From: CAZRXG01 sp964603985
GTDB lineage: Bacteria > Chloroflexota > Anaerolineae > Aggregatilineales > UBA3940
Assembly (NCBI GenBank): GCA_964603985.1
Contig: CAZRXG010000039.1
Coordinates: 1-39,734 of the forward strand
Direction of reading: 5' to 3'
Length of the DNA stretch: 39,734 nucleotides
Of this stretch, positions 23,701-30,896 are shown one piece after another. Within the stretch, counting starts at the first letter, position 1. Each line of letters begins with the position of its first letter. Under the pieces are notes generated by a model. It had not been told where the DNA came from. It saw only the letters and a list, made by a program, of their open reading frames with translations, and did no database searches. The translations under genes and the position numbers were made by a program.

Positions 23701-23840
23701 TCGCTTTGCAGCACGTCGGCCAGCTCATGCACGCCCTTGACCGCCGTGCTGAGCGGCGGGAACGCCGGTGGGTAGGCGTCGATGCCGATCAGCAGCGCGT
23801 GCGAACCGCTGTAGCGATCCTGGTAGGGTTGCTCACTCAT
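20748..23840 (-). CDS. Membrane-anchored caspase-like protease with two FGE/SUMF domains
   Basis: The protein is 1030 aa from ATG 23840 (GGAGGGAC upstream). Residues about 10-255 form a caspase/peptidase C14 domain with catalytic His95 (YFAGHGV) and Cys147 (IDACFSG). Residues 264-331 look like HEAT-type helices. A Pro/Glu-rich stretch is followed by one transmembrane helix (about 396-421), then Thr/Pro-rich linkers and two formylglycine-generating-enzyme-like domains (about 473-738 and 785-1027) with GNVWEW or GTVWEW, RLPTEAEWEYAARG and GFRCA motifs. The two linkers share TPTETPLPLGFEPVTNNDGW exactly. Neither FGE domain has the paired active-site cysteines of true FGE, so they are probably binding modules. 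Topology predicts a cytoplasmic protease with external sensors. Likely monocistronic. Confidence 0.88.
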   Translation of the reverse strand: MSEQPYQDRYSGSHALLIGIDAYPPAFPPLSTAVKGVHELADVLQSELGFKQEQIVTLVDGQATQRAILRALHDPLSRRDKVNPDDRVLIYFAGHGVTFDTAEGEIGCIVPHDAEAGDVYTTIEMDRLTRLANRIYAKHVLFLIDACFSGFATVREMAPGVERQVSDLLVRRARQVITAGMREQTVSDFWGPGGHSLFTGFLLDGLRGAAPMPGGVLRAFHLAGYLQDQVAQHSQSLQSPQYASLMGSQGGDFILSVREVVELPRWIVEAAESDNPMQRLVALGELRKLVQADATSEEAAQALSRLQALAENDPDTLVRSSAQAALHELLPETEVAPVEREEPVVVEPEPEPTPVEPLVEVAAPGPEQTLVRPEPPVEPEAEPTPPRVRRGIRPLWGGAGVVAAGLLACGLMIALLVIPSMLSGSNKPTRANTPVPSNTPALTNTPTPTETPLPLGFEPVTNNDGWAPRTGGFGGVKMVLVPVGCFMMGSTDEQVDYAFELCEQERGTDECQRSLFEAEQLAHEVCFDEPFWIDVYEVTNARFAEFLNEMGNQTEGGETWLDTDAASTPIRESDGTWTPLEGYADHPAIEVTWYGAVAYCEWRDARLPTEAEWEYAARGPDGLVYPWGAEFVPANAVYVGNSDDQVREVGSKPDVLSWTGALDMSGNVWEWVSSWLAHYPYDPADGREEWDDLGGYMYRVLRGGSKHSNADSLRAAKRTGAGSGSSWNDVGFRCAHPWAEPEPAPADTPTPTPTGTPTPTETPLPLGFEPVTNNDGWVSRTEEFDGVKMLLVPVGCFMMGSTDGSSDEQPVHEVCFDKPFWIDMYEVTNALFAEFLNEMGNQTEGGETWFDADAKSRLLVESDGTWTPPEDYANYPVIEVTWFAAAAYCEWRGARLPTEAEWEYAARGPDGWIYPWGDEFVPDNVIYIENSDDQVLTVGSKPDGLSWVGALDMSGTVWEWVSSWYAHYPYDPADGREEWDDLGSYDGRVLRGGSWAKNADDLRAANRLGGRPDGSWSDAGFRCARSWEGP

Positions 23841-23929
23841 GGGGATGTCCCTCCGCTCAGGAGAGGTGTTCCAGACTCACCCACATGATATATGGGTCTG
23901 CTCTAACAGTCAAAGCCGCCCGCCCACGT

Positions 23930-23958
23930 AAAAAAGCGCCCCTCTGCCGAGAGGCGCC
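23930..23958 (-). terminator. Rho-independent terminator of the histidine kinase gene
   Basis: Read leftward, GCGCCTCT-type arms (CCTCT/AGAGG plus GCG/CGC with a two-base bulge, 4-nt loop) are followed by six T residues (complement of A-run 23930-23935). It lies 36 bp after the kinase stop at 23994, a textbook arrangement. Confidence 0.8.
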
Positions 23959-23993
23959 CCTTGTGAAGCGTGGTTTTCGGATGGCGATTGTGG

Positions 23994-25412
23994 TCAGGTG
24001 GTGACGGCGCTCACCGGGAGCGCGAAGAAAAAGGTGCTCCCCTGGTCGACCTCGCTCTCAACGCCTATCCGCCCCTCATGCGCCTCGATGATCCCCTTCG
24101 AGATGTACAGCCCCAGGCCGGTGCCGCTTCCGGCCCGCTTTGCGGCGTCGTCTGTCTGATAGAACTTGTTGAACAGCTTCGGCACGGAGTCCGGCGCGAT
24201 GCCCGGCCCGTGGTCGATGACCCTGACCAGCACCTCCTGGTCGGCCAGCTCCCCTGTGACGTGAATCGGCTGCCCGGCCTCCGAGAACTTGATCGCGTTG
24301 CCGATCAGGTTGGTCAGCACCTGCTGCAGGCGGTTTGAGTCGGCCCGCACGATCAGCGGCGTGTCCCCCGGCTCGCAGGTGAGTGGGATGTCTTTCTCCC
24401 CGGCCAGCGCCTGCAGGTATTCCACCGCCGCCGCGAGCGTATCCCGCATGTCGAACACGTCCAGCTTCAGCCGCAGGTGGCCCGCTTCCAGCCGGGTGAT
24501 GTCCAGCAGGTCGTTGACCAGCTTGATCAGGTAGTCGGTCCGCTCGGACGCTCTCATCAGGAAGTCCTGCTGAACGTCCGGGTCCGTCACCATGCCCTTG
24601 AGCAGCAGTTCCAGGAATCCTCTCAGGGCCGCCAGCGGGGTTCGCAGCTCGTGCGAGACGCTGGCGATGAACTCGTCCTTCATCTGGACGAGCGCAAGCT
24701 GCTCGCGCCGTTTCTGCGTGATGTCGTCGATCACCACCAGCACCTCGTCGGAGTCGGTGATCGGCGAGACCTTGATCTCAAAGTAGAGTGCCTCCCCGTC
24801 CAGATCGAGGAGATGTTCAAAGGTGCTGGTGCGACCGGTCTCGCGCGCCGTCGCCAGCGCGGACAGCATCGGGTCGATCATCCCCGCCGGGAGCACGTTG
24901 ACCAGCGCCTCGTGGGGGGCCGCTCCCGCTTCTTCCAGGATGGGTGGGAAGCCGGGGGGAGCCATGAAGGCTGAAAGGTGGCCGTCTTCGTTCACCAGCA
25001 GCAGCATGTTGGGCATCGATGAGATGACCAGGTGCAGATGCCGTCGGCTCCGGTACAGGGCCTGCTCGGCCTGCCGCTGCTCGTCGCTGGCCTCGGCCGT
25101 CACGCGGGCCAGCTCGCCGGCCATGGCCCGGTACTTCTCCGCCAGAGTGTCGATCTTGTAGCCCAGATCGGCCCATATCCCGTCCGGGGCTGCGTCCCCT
25201 GTTTCTGGTTCAAGCACCCCGCTTTCGCGTGCGGCCCGGTCGACCCTGTCGCGCAGAGCGGCCAACTGTTCCATCATGTCGTTGAATGTCGCAGCCAGCA
25301 TCCCCGGCGGGCCGTCCTCTGCCACCGGCAGGCGTGCGGTGAAGTCGCCGCTCTTGAGGGCCTGGAGCACCTCAAGCAGGTCGCCCGGTTGGGATTCTGT
25401 GTAGGGGGTCAT
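23994..25412 (-). CDS. Soluble PAS-containing sensor histidine kinase
   Basis: The protein is 472 aa from ATG 25412; a longer frame begins at a TTG with no SD. The first ~55 residues look like a HAMP helix pair (LLEVLQALKSGDFTARLP and FNDMMEQLAALRDRV) although no membrane helix precedes it. A coiled coil (about 85-125), then a PAS domain (about 125-235) follow. The HisKA domain has the phospho-acceptor His254 in SVSHELRTPLA. The HATPase domain has N-box NLIGNAIKFS, G1 DHGPGIA and G2 GSGTGLGL. No cognate regulator is adjacent. The signal is unknown; location is cytoplasmic. Confidence 0.88.
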   Translation of the reverse strand: MTPYTESQPGDLLEVLQALKSGDFTARLPVAEDGPPGMLAATFNDMMEQLAALRDRVDRAARESGVLEPETGDAAPDGIWADLGYKIDTLAEKYRAMAGELARVTAEASDEQRQAEQALYRSRRHLHLVISSMPNMLLLVNEDGHLSAFMAPPGFPPILEEAGAAPHEALVNVLPAGMIDPMLSALATARETGRTSTFEHLLDLDGEALYFEIKVSPITDSDEVLVVIDDITQKRREQLALVQMKDEFIASVSHELRTPLAALRGFLELLLKGMVTDPDVQQDFLMRASERTDYLIKLVNDLLDITRLEAGHLRLKLDVFDMRDTLAAAVEYLQALAGEKDIPLTCEPGDTPLIVRADSNRLQQVLTNLIGNAIKFSEAGQPIHVTGELADQEVLVRVIDHGPGIAPDSVPKLFNKFYQTDDAAKRAGSGTGLGLYISKGIIEAHEGRIGVESEVDQGSTFFFALPVSAVTT

Positions 25413-25544
25413 CGTTTTGGTTCCCTGCTGGTTATGAAATGCGCCAGAAACCCGGTCGGTCCGGCGCAATTTGGATTTATTATGGGGAAAAATCGAGGTC
25501 GGGGCAAGCGAATGGCGTAACAGATGTGTTGCAGTCTTTGATGG

Positions 25545-25835
25545 CTATTCGCCATATCCCGCGCGCCCCTGCTCCTTTTGCGCGTAGATGTGTGCCAGAA
25601 CCATCCGGCTGGCCTCCGCTTCGCTCAATGATGGATCACGCTGGCGGAGCCGGAAGGCGGCGGCGCGTCGTGCCGCATCGCTCATCGAAAGCCCTTTTTG
25701 TGCCCGCTGGGCCGGTGTCAGTTGGCGCGTGATCGCCATCTGCACCCGGTCCACCTCGGCGAATGCCCCCCGTATCTCCGCGATGATCTCTGGGGTGAGT
25801 TCGAATTGTGTCACCGGCTTCGAAGAAGCTTCCAT
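25545..25835 (-). CDS. Small protein of unknown function
   Basis: The protein is 96 aa from ATG 25835, five bases after GAGG; the frame is open 24 codons upstream but that part overlaps the end of rarA. It is mostly helical and charged: LTPEIIAEIRGAFAEVDRVQ, then LTPAQRAQKGLSMSDAARRA and LRQRDPSLSEAEASRMVLAH. The spacing of DPSLSEAEASRM recalls small helical proteins common in Chloroflexota and cyanobacteria, often encoded beside nuclease-like or nucleotidyltransferase genes, but none is next to it here. It starts 34 bp after rarA and is probably co-transcribed with it. Confidence 0.65.
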   Translation of the reverse strand: MEASSKPVTQFELTPEIIAEIRGAFAEVDRVQMAITRQLTPAQRAQKGLSMSDAARRAAAFRLRQRDPSLSEAEASRMVLAHIYAQKEQGRAGYGE

Positions 25836-25869
25836 AACAACCTCGGCGTGAAAGATGCACCCAGCAGGC

Positions 25870-27180
25870 TTATCCCTCCCCCCGCAGCTCCGCCAGCCAC
25901 GCGGCAACGCGCGCCTCGTAGCCCAGGTCGCCGGGCGTGTACCAGCGCCTGCCGACCAGCTCGTCGGGCAGGTACTGCTGCTCGATGTAGTGCCTGGGGT
26001 GGCCGTGCGGGTATTGATACGATGGGTGGTCGGACTTCCGGTCGCGCGGGCTGATGCGCAGGTGGGGTGGCACCACTGCGCTCACCCCCTCCTCCAGCGC
26101 CTCCATCGCCTCGAAGACCGCCAGTGCGCTGTTGCTCTTGGGCGCGGTCGTCAGGTAGAGCGTCGCCAGCGTCAGGTGAAACACTCCCTCCGGCAGCCCC
26201 ACCCACTCGAACGCGCTGGCGCACGCGCTGGCTACCACGATGGCGTTCGGGTCGGCCAGCCCGACGTCCTCCCCGGCCAGGATCAGCAGCCGCCGCATGA
26301 TGAAGCGCGGGTCCTCCCCCGCCTTGACCATCTTCGCCAGCCAGAAGAGCGCCGCGTCCGGGTCCGAGCCGCGCACCGACTTGATGAACGCGCTGATGGT
26401 GTCGTAGTGCTCGTCGCCGCCCTTATCGTAGCGCACCGCCCGCCGTTGGATGCTCTCCTGTGCCACTGCCAGGTCGATGTGGATCGTGCCGTCCTCTTCC
26501 GGCGGCGTGGTGAGCACGGCCAGCTCCAGCGCGTTGAGCGCGTTGCGCGCGTCCCCGTCGGCGATCCGCACCAGATGCTCGAATGCCTCCTCGTCGACCT
26601 CGATCCGCCGCAGCCCGAAGCCGCGCTCGTCGTCGCCCAATGCCTGCCGCAGAACCTTGCGGATGTCGTCGTCGCTCAGCGGCAGCAGCTCGAAGATCCG
26701 CGAGCGGCTCAGCAGTGGCCCCACGATCTCAAAGGTGGGATTCTCGGTCGTCGCCCCGACCAGGATCACCATCCCCTGCTCGACGTGCGGCAGCAGCGCG
26801 TCCTGCTGGGCCTTGTTCCAGCGGTGGATCTCGTCGATGAACAGCACGGTGCGCGTGCCGTACAGGGTGCGCCGCTCCTTGGCCGCCGCGATCACCTCGC
26901 GCAGGTCTTTGACGCCAGCCAGCACCGCGCTCATCGTCTCGAAGTGGCTGGCGGTGCGGTTGGCGATGATGTTGGCGAGCGTCGTCTTGCCGCTGCCCGG
27001 CGGCCCCCACAGGATGATCGAGGTCAGGCGGTCGGCCTCGATGGCGCGCCGCAGCAGCCGCCCCGGCCCGACGATGTGCTCCTGCCCGGCAAACTCTTCG
27101 AACGTCTGCGGGCGCATGCGGTACGCCAGCGGTGATTCTTTTTTGAACTGCTCCTGTCGGCTGTGCTCGAATAGGTCCAT
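25870..27180 (-). CDS. rarA: Replication-associated recombination ATPase RarA (MgsA)
   Basis: The protein is 436 aa, the usual length. AAA+ ATPase with Walker A GPPGSGKTT at 59-67, Walker B LFIDEIHR at 113-120, sensor ATTENP near 144-149 and a C-terminal tetramerisation region with YDKGGDEHYD and LYLTTAPKSNSA, all typical of RarA/MgsA. The N-terminal MRPQTFEEFAGQEHIVG is diagnostic. It acts at stalled replication forks. ATG 27180 follows GGGAGGG. Confidence 0.95.
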   Translation of the reverse strand: MDLFEHSRQEQFKKESPLAYRMRPQTFEEFAGQEHIVGPGRLLRRAIEADRLTSIILWGPPGSGKTTLANIIANRTASHFETMSAVLAGVKDLREVIAAAKERRTLYGTRTVLFIDEIHRWNKAQQDALLPHVEQGMVILVGATTENPTFEIVGPLLSRSRIFELLPLSDDDIRKVLRQALGDDERGFGLRRIEVDEEAFEHLVRIADGDARNALNALELAVLTTPPEEDGTIHIDLAVAQESIQRRAVRYDKGGDEHYDTISAFIKSVRGSDPDAALFWLAKMVKAGEDPRFIMRRLLILAGEDVGLADPNAIVVASACASAFEWVGLPEGVFHLTLATLYLTTAPKSNSALAVFEAMEALEEGVSAVVPPHLRISPRDRKSDHPSYQYPHGHPRHYIEQQYLPDELVGRRWYTPGDLGYEARVAAWLAELRGEG

Positions 27181-27260
27181 TGGCTGCGCCCTCCCGTGTG
27201 AGGATGAGTCTACACGTTGAGGGCACGCGGGGCCAGTTGGGGGGGAGGTGTGGTCGGTGC

Positions 27261-27326
27261 TCAGTTCTCGCCGCCGATTGGTAGTGTAACCAGAGGCGAT
27301 AGTGCACTGTCGATTAAAAACTTCAT
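27261..27326 (-). pseudogene. Truncated DUF5615 PIN-like toxin stub
   Basis: ATG at 27326 overlaps the DUF433 stop (ATGA), the standard antitoxin-toxin junction. The 21 codons read MKFLIDSALSPLVT, which matches the N-terminal strand and first helix start of DUF5615 PIN-like nucleases, then LPIGGEN and a TGA at 27261-27263. The remaining ~100 residues, including the other acidic active-site residues, are gone; unrelated DNA leads to the rarA promoter region. The toxin is therefore dead. Confidence 0.7.
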
Positions 27327-27553
27327 GATGCTCTCAGCAGCGGAAGCTCACACACTCGCACGGCTTCGGCGGCGTACCGCAGCGCCTCCTGAATGTCCTC
27401 GCGCTCCAGGTCGGGGTAGGCGGCCAGTATTTCGTCTCTGCTCATGCCGTCCGCCACCATGCCGACCACCGTCGCCACCGGGATGCGCAGCCCCCGGATG
27501 CAGGGCACACCCCCCATCTGCCTGGGGTTGACTGTGATACGTTGATACGTCAT
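27323..27553 (-). CDS. DUF433 antitoxin-like protein, orphaned
   Basis: The protein is 76 aa. It has the DUF433 core ITVNPRQMGGVPCIRGLRI, then VATVVGMVADGMSRDEILAA, then YPDLEREDIQEALRYAA, which is a winged-helix-like DNA-binding antitoxin fold. Such genes normally sit directly before a DUF5615 PIN-like toxin; here only a 21-codon stub of that toxin remains. It lies upstream of rarA on the same strand. It may survive as a repressor or as a decaying remnant. Confidence 0.85.
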   Translation of the reverse strand: MTYQRITVNPRQMGGVPCIRGLRIPVATVVGMVADGMSRDEILAAYPDLEREDIQEALRYAAEAVRVCELPLLRAS

Positions 27554-27656
27554 AACGGTCTGTCCTCCGCGCTTAGTTTACCCCGAAACACCAGCCGGTG
27601 CTTTCTTATATCATGCCCCCTCTGCGGATCGAACTTCCACCCCCACGCGGAGTGAG

Positions 27657-27662
27657 TATAAT
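27657..27662 (+). promoter_or_regulatory. Possible -10 box of the GNAT-like gene
   Basis: TATAAT is at 27657-27662, 50 bp before the chosen start at 27713. No good -35 is visible at the expected spacing (27634-27639 reads CTTCCA). Confidence 0.35.
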
Positions 27663-27712
27663 GGATGCCATTACCCGTCGCTCAACCCGTGCGTTCCACC
27701 CTGGAGGTTCCG

Positions 27713-28852
27713 ATGCACATTCACCAGGTCGATACCGGCAAGCGCCGCGAGGTCAGGCGCTTCATTCGGCTGCCCTACAAGCTGTACGAGGACTGCCCCC
27801 AGTGGGTGCCGCCCATCCTCCCCGAAGCCCGCCGCCAGCTTGACCGCCGCAACAACCCCTACTACCAGGTCAACGATGCCGCCTTCTTCCTCGCCGCGCG
27901 CGATGGTGAGGACGTGGGCCGCATCTGCGTGATGCACCCCCGCCACTACAACGACTTCAAAGGCACACAGCACGCCTTCTTCTACCTGTTTGACAGCATC
28001 GACGATCAGGCCGTCGCCGATGCCCTGTTCGACGCTGCCGCCGATTGGGCCGTGCAGCGCGGGCTGGATACCTTTCGCGGGCCGCTGGGCTTCATGGCCT
28101 ACGACGGCTTCGGCATGCTGGCCGAGGGCTTCGAGCACCGCCCGGCCATCGGCATTCCCTACAACCACGCCTATTATCCGAAGCTGGCCGAGAATTGGGG
28201 CTTTGAGTTGGAGGAGCGCGTGCTGTCCGGCTACATCGACATCGACCGCGTCCGCGCCGAGTTCCCCCAGCGCATACTCGACATCGCCGAGAAGGTCCGG
28301 CAGCGCTACGGCTTCGAGATCAAGACCTACCCCACCAAGCGCGCGATCATCAAGCACGTCGCCCCCCACATCGCCGAGGTCTACAACCGCAGCCTGACGC
28401 ACATCGCGGGCGATCCCCCGCTCTCCCCGCAGGAGGTCAGCGTCGTCATCAAGAACATGATCGTCGTCGTCCACCCCAGGCTGCTCAAGTTCATCGTGGA
28501 CAAAGAGGGCGAGTTCATCGGCTTTATGTTCTGCTTCCTGGACATCTCGGCGGCGCTCCAGCGCTCACGCGGGCGGCTGTTCCCCTTCGGCCTCTTCCAC
28601 CTCCTGCTTGAGCTTCGGCGCACCGATTGGGTCAACTTCAACGGGATGGGCATTCTGCCCGAACACCAGGGCTTTGGCGGGACGGCGATCATGTACGCCG
28701 CGCTCTTCGAGGCCATCCAGGCGTTTCCGCGCTTCAAGCACGGCGACGTGACGGAGATCTCCGAGTTCAACCCGCAGAGCCTCAACGAGATGAAGAAGTT
28801 CGGGGTGGAGTATTACAAGACGCACCACGTTTATCGGAAGGGGTTGGGGTAA
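27713..28852 (+). CDS. GNAT-fold N-acyltransferase-like protein
   Basis: The protein is 379 aa from ATG 27713 with TGGAGG upstream; the frame is open 16 codons further but lacks an SD. The N-terminal half has LPYKLYEDCPQWVPP and a beta-rich segment with RGPLGFMAYDGFGML. The C-terminal half has GMGILPEHQGFGGTAIMY (about 314-331), which resembles the acetyl-CoA-binding motif A of GNAT enzymes (Q/R-x-x-G-x-G/A). Proteins of this length and motif are annotated as hypothetical acyltransferases in many Chloroflexota; the substrate is unknown. It is monocistronic, convergent with the TPR gene. Confidence 0.7.
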   Translation: MHIHQVDTGKRREVRRFIRLPYKLYEDCPQWVPPILPEARRQLDRRNNPYYQVNDAAFFLAARDGEDVGRICVMHPRHYNDFKGTQHAFFYLFDSIDDQAVADALFDAAADWAVQRGLDTFRGPLGFMAYDGFGMLAEGFEHRPAIGIPYNHAYYPKLAENWGFELEERVLSGYIDIDRVRAEFPQRILDIAEKVRQRYGFEIKTYPTKRAIIKHVAPHIAEVYNRSLTHIAGDPPLSPQEVSVVIKNMIVVVHPRLLKFIVDKEGEFIGFMFCFLDISAALQRSRGRLFPFGLFHLLLELRRTDWVNFNGMGILPEHQGFGGTAIMYAALFEAIQAFPRFKHGDVTEISEFNPQSLNEMKKFGVEYYKTHHVYRKGLG

Positions 28853-28880
28853 GGGGGAAGTGGGCGACCCGGATAAAACA

Positions 28881-28911
28881 GCGTCGAGGTCTTATGGGGC
28901 GACCTCGACGC
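28881..28911. terminator. Bidirectional terminator-like hairpin
   Basis: GCGTCGAGGTC (28881-28891) and GACCTCGACGC (28901-28911) are perfect 11-bp arms with a 9-nt loop, between convergent stops at 28852 and 28926. T-runs are poor on both sides, but place and symmetry argue for a shared transcription stop. Confidence 0.65.
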
Positions 28912-28925
28912 GTGGTGTGCTCTGT

Positions 28926-30326
28926 CTACTGCTTACGCACTCCACTTTGGAAACCTATTTCTAGAATACCGGTCACGACGGATAGCATGGCCATATCAAA
29001 GCCAGTGTAGCGCGGGAATACTGATGGCTTCTTCTCAACATCAACAAAGAACAAATAATATTCTCGATCTGACAGGCTGAGCTTGGCTATCGCAAGCGCC
29101 TCTACTACATCCTGAAAGATACTTGGTGCTTTTACTAATTTAGCATCGAAGAAGGTGGCTGGTAATCCGTCCATCCAGGCTTTATTATCGACAGGGAGAC
29201 GCCAATTTAAACTGCACAGACGCTTGATCAAAAAAGAATCACTATAAGGGGCATGACGGACTTTGAGCGACTCTTCCACTATTTGCAATGCGTCACCAGC
29301 ATGAGGATCACTCTCTTTCCCCCGGTAACCCATAAAGGCCAGGTCTGCGTCAAGTACAGGGCACATTGTTTCGGCGAGTATAGAGAGTATCGATGTTCGG
29401 GCTGGATCGGTCGGTTCTATGTCCAAATCGTTGACCATCGAAGCGAAACGCTTTAGATAGGCCAGGAAGTTCCACAGCTTGTCGGAGACGGTGCTGATTT
29501 GGGTAAAGGAGACGGCAGCGTTTGCCGGGTCAAGCGTGATCGCCTGTCTGAAGTCGGCAATCGCCCGGTCCTGTTCGCCCCTGTCGATATAGACAAAGCC
29601 GCGGCTGAAGAGGGCAGTGGTGTTCTTCGGGTCGAGCGTGAGCGCCTGATTGAAGTCGGTAATCGCCTGGTTGGACTCCCCTTTGTCGAGGTAGGCGAGA
29701 CCACGGTTGGCGAAGGCAGGGGCACACTCCGGGTCAAGCTTGATCGCCTGATCGTAGTCGGCGATGGCCGCGTCCGGGTCGTCCAGTTTACTGTGCGCAA
29801 TGCCCCGATATAAGTACAGTCGTGGTTCGTTTGGCATGTGCTCAGAAAGCGTCGTGATTGCTTCTATGGCTTTCTGCCATTGCTCCTGACGAGCGTATTC
29901 GTCCGCAGACCTGGCGTGTGCTTGAACCATCTCTGACTCTAGTTCCGCCAGTTTCTGCCGAGCAGCTTCTCCCTCCTCAGCTAGACCCCTGTACTTTTTC
30001 AGTTCGCTCTTTTGTTCTCTAATATGTTCCAATAGGAAGCTTCCCATCTTTTCTGGGATGCCTCCTTGTATAAACATCGCGCCCCTGCCCAGTTCGATGA
30101 AGCCTCCCTCACGTTCTACCCGTGCGTGGTCTGCTTCTTCCAGCTTTTCTAATTGCCTCCAGAATATATCAGCAAAACCTAAGGCAGTCCCCATGATCCC
30201 GGCTCCCCACCATACCCATTCTTGCACATGGGGAGGGGCAAAAAAATACACTACGAGCGATACAAGCGCTAAGAAGCCCCAGATTCCTAGTGTGAACCGC
30301 CAAAAGCCGAGAAAAGAGCGTTTCAC
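28926..30326 (-). CDS. Membrane-anchored TPR protein with GAF-like C-terminal domain
   Basis: The protein is 466 aa starting at GTG 30326, which has a near-perfect AAGGAGGT six bases upstream. Two transmembrane helices (about 12-30 and 36-56) are followed by a coiled coil (about 97-138), four TPR units (about 136-167, 170-201, 204-235, 238-269) with consensus A..NRG.AY.D.G....AI.DF..AL.LDP, and a ~150-residue C-terminal domain that looks like a GAF fold (LAETMCPVLDADLAFMGYRG and AIAKLSLSDREYYLFFVDVE). It is the last gene of the A+T-rich cluster, downstream of the kinase and regulator on the same strand. It likely acts as a scaffold or ligand sensor at the membrane. GAF assignment is tentative. 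Confidence 0.75.
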   Translation of the reverse strand: MKRSFLGFWRFTLGIWGFLALVSLVVYFFAPPHVQEWVWWGAGIMGTALGFADIFWRQLEKLEEADHARVEREGGFIELGRGAMFIQGGIPEKMGSFLLEHIREQKSELKKYRGLAEEGEAARQKLAELESEMVQAHARSADEYARQEQWQKAIEAITTLSEHMPNEPRLYLYRGIAHSKLDDPDAAIADYDQAIKLDPECAPAFANRGLAYLDKGESNQAITDFNQALTLDPKNTTALFSRGFVYIDRGEQDRAIADFRQAITLDPANAAVSFTQISTVSDKLWNFLAYLKRFASMVNDLDIEPTDPARTSILSILAETMCPVLDADLAFMGYRGKESDPHAGDALQIVEESLKVRHAPYSDSFLIKRLCSLNWRLPVDNKAWMDGLPATFFDAKLVKAPSIFQDVVEALAIAKLSLSDREYYLFFVDVEKKPSVFPRYTGFDMAMLSVVTGILEIGFQSGVRKQ

Positions 30327-30411
30327 TGTATACCTCCTTACAAAGGGGCTTTCGTTGTCACTATTTTACAGCGATACTGCTTAGGAGCCAATTGAGAAGA
30401 CGATAGCTCAG

Positions 30412-30870
30412 TTACAAACAACCTGCGTGCGGATCAAGGCAAGCCCATAAGACTTGCTGAATCTCATCTGCCACAAAGGGCTTGTATAGGAAGTGTGTTT
30501 CAGGAATCCCAAGGGCGAGTGCGCGATCCTTGACCGTGCGTCGTGTGCCGGTCGCCGTGTCTTTAACGGTTGCATCCCAAACCCCTGATGCAATAACAAT
30601 GGGCAGGGGGGCCGGGTTCCCGTGCTCTGCAAATTCGCCTTCCCTTATTCGCTCTGCAACTCGCAGCCCACTGTCTTCGAACTCAATGCCCCAATCATCC
30701 ATCATAATATCCAGAAAAACAACGTCATAAGACGATGTTGACAGTTCCTCCACTGCTTCATCGATTGAGGCCACCAACGTCACCGCATGTTTGAGTTCTT
30801 TCTCCATGTAAGTGACTACCGTACCTTCAACCTGCCATTTGGCATCTTCGAGATAAAGGATTTTGGCCAT
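30412..30870 (-). CDS. Single-domain response regulator
   Basis: The protein is 152 aa from ATG 30870 (GGGAGGG five bases upstream); the in-frame extension overlaps the kinase gene. Receiver fold with Glu8/Asp9 acidic pair, phospho-acceptor Asp54 in VFLDIMMDDWG, Ser95 in VIASGV and Lys130 in LYKPF. An insertion around 60-90 and the long loop at 100-120 make it longer than a plain CheY-type domain. There is no output domain. It lies 26 bp after the PocR-kinase stop and is almost certainly its partner. Confidence 0.88.
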   Translation of the reverse strand: MAKILYLEDAKWQVEGTVVTYMEKELKHAVTLVASIDEAVEELSTSSYDVVFLDIMMDDWGIEFEDSGLRVAERIREGEFAEHGNPAPLPIVIASGVWDATVKDTATGTRRTVKDRALALGIPETHFLYKPFVADEIQQVLWACLDPHAGCL

Positions 30871-30896
30871 GTTGACCCTCCCTGGTACTGGCTTCT

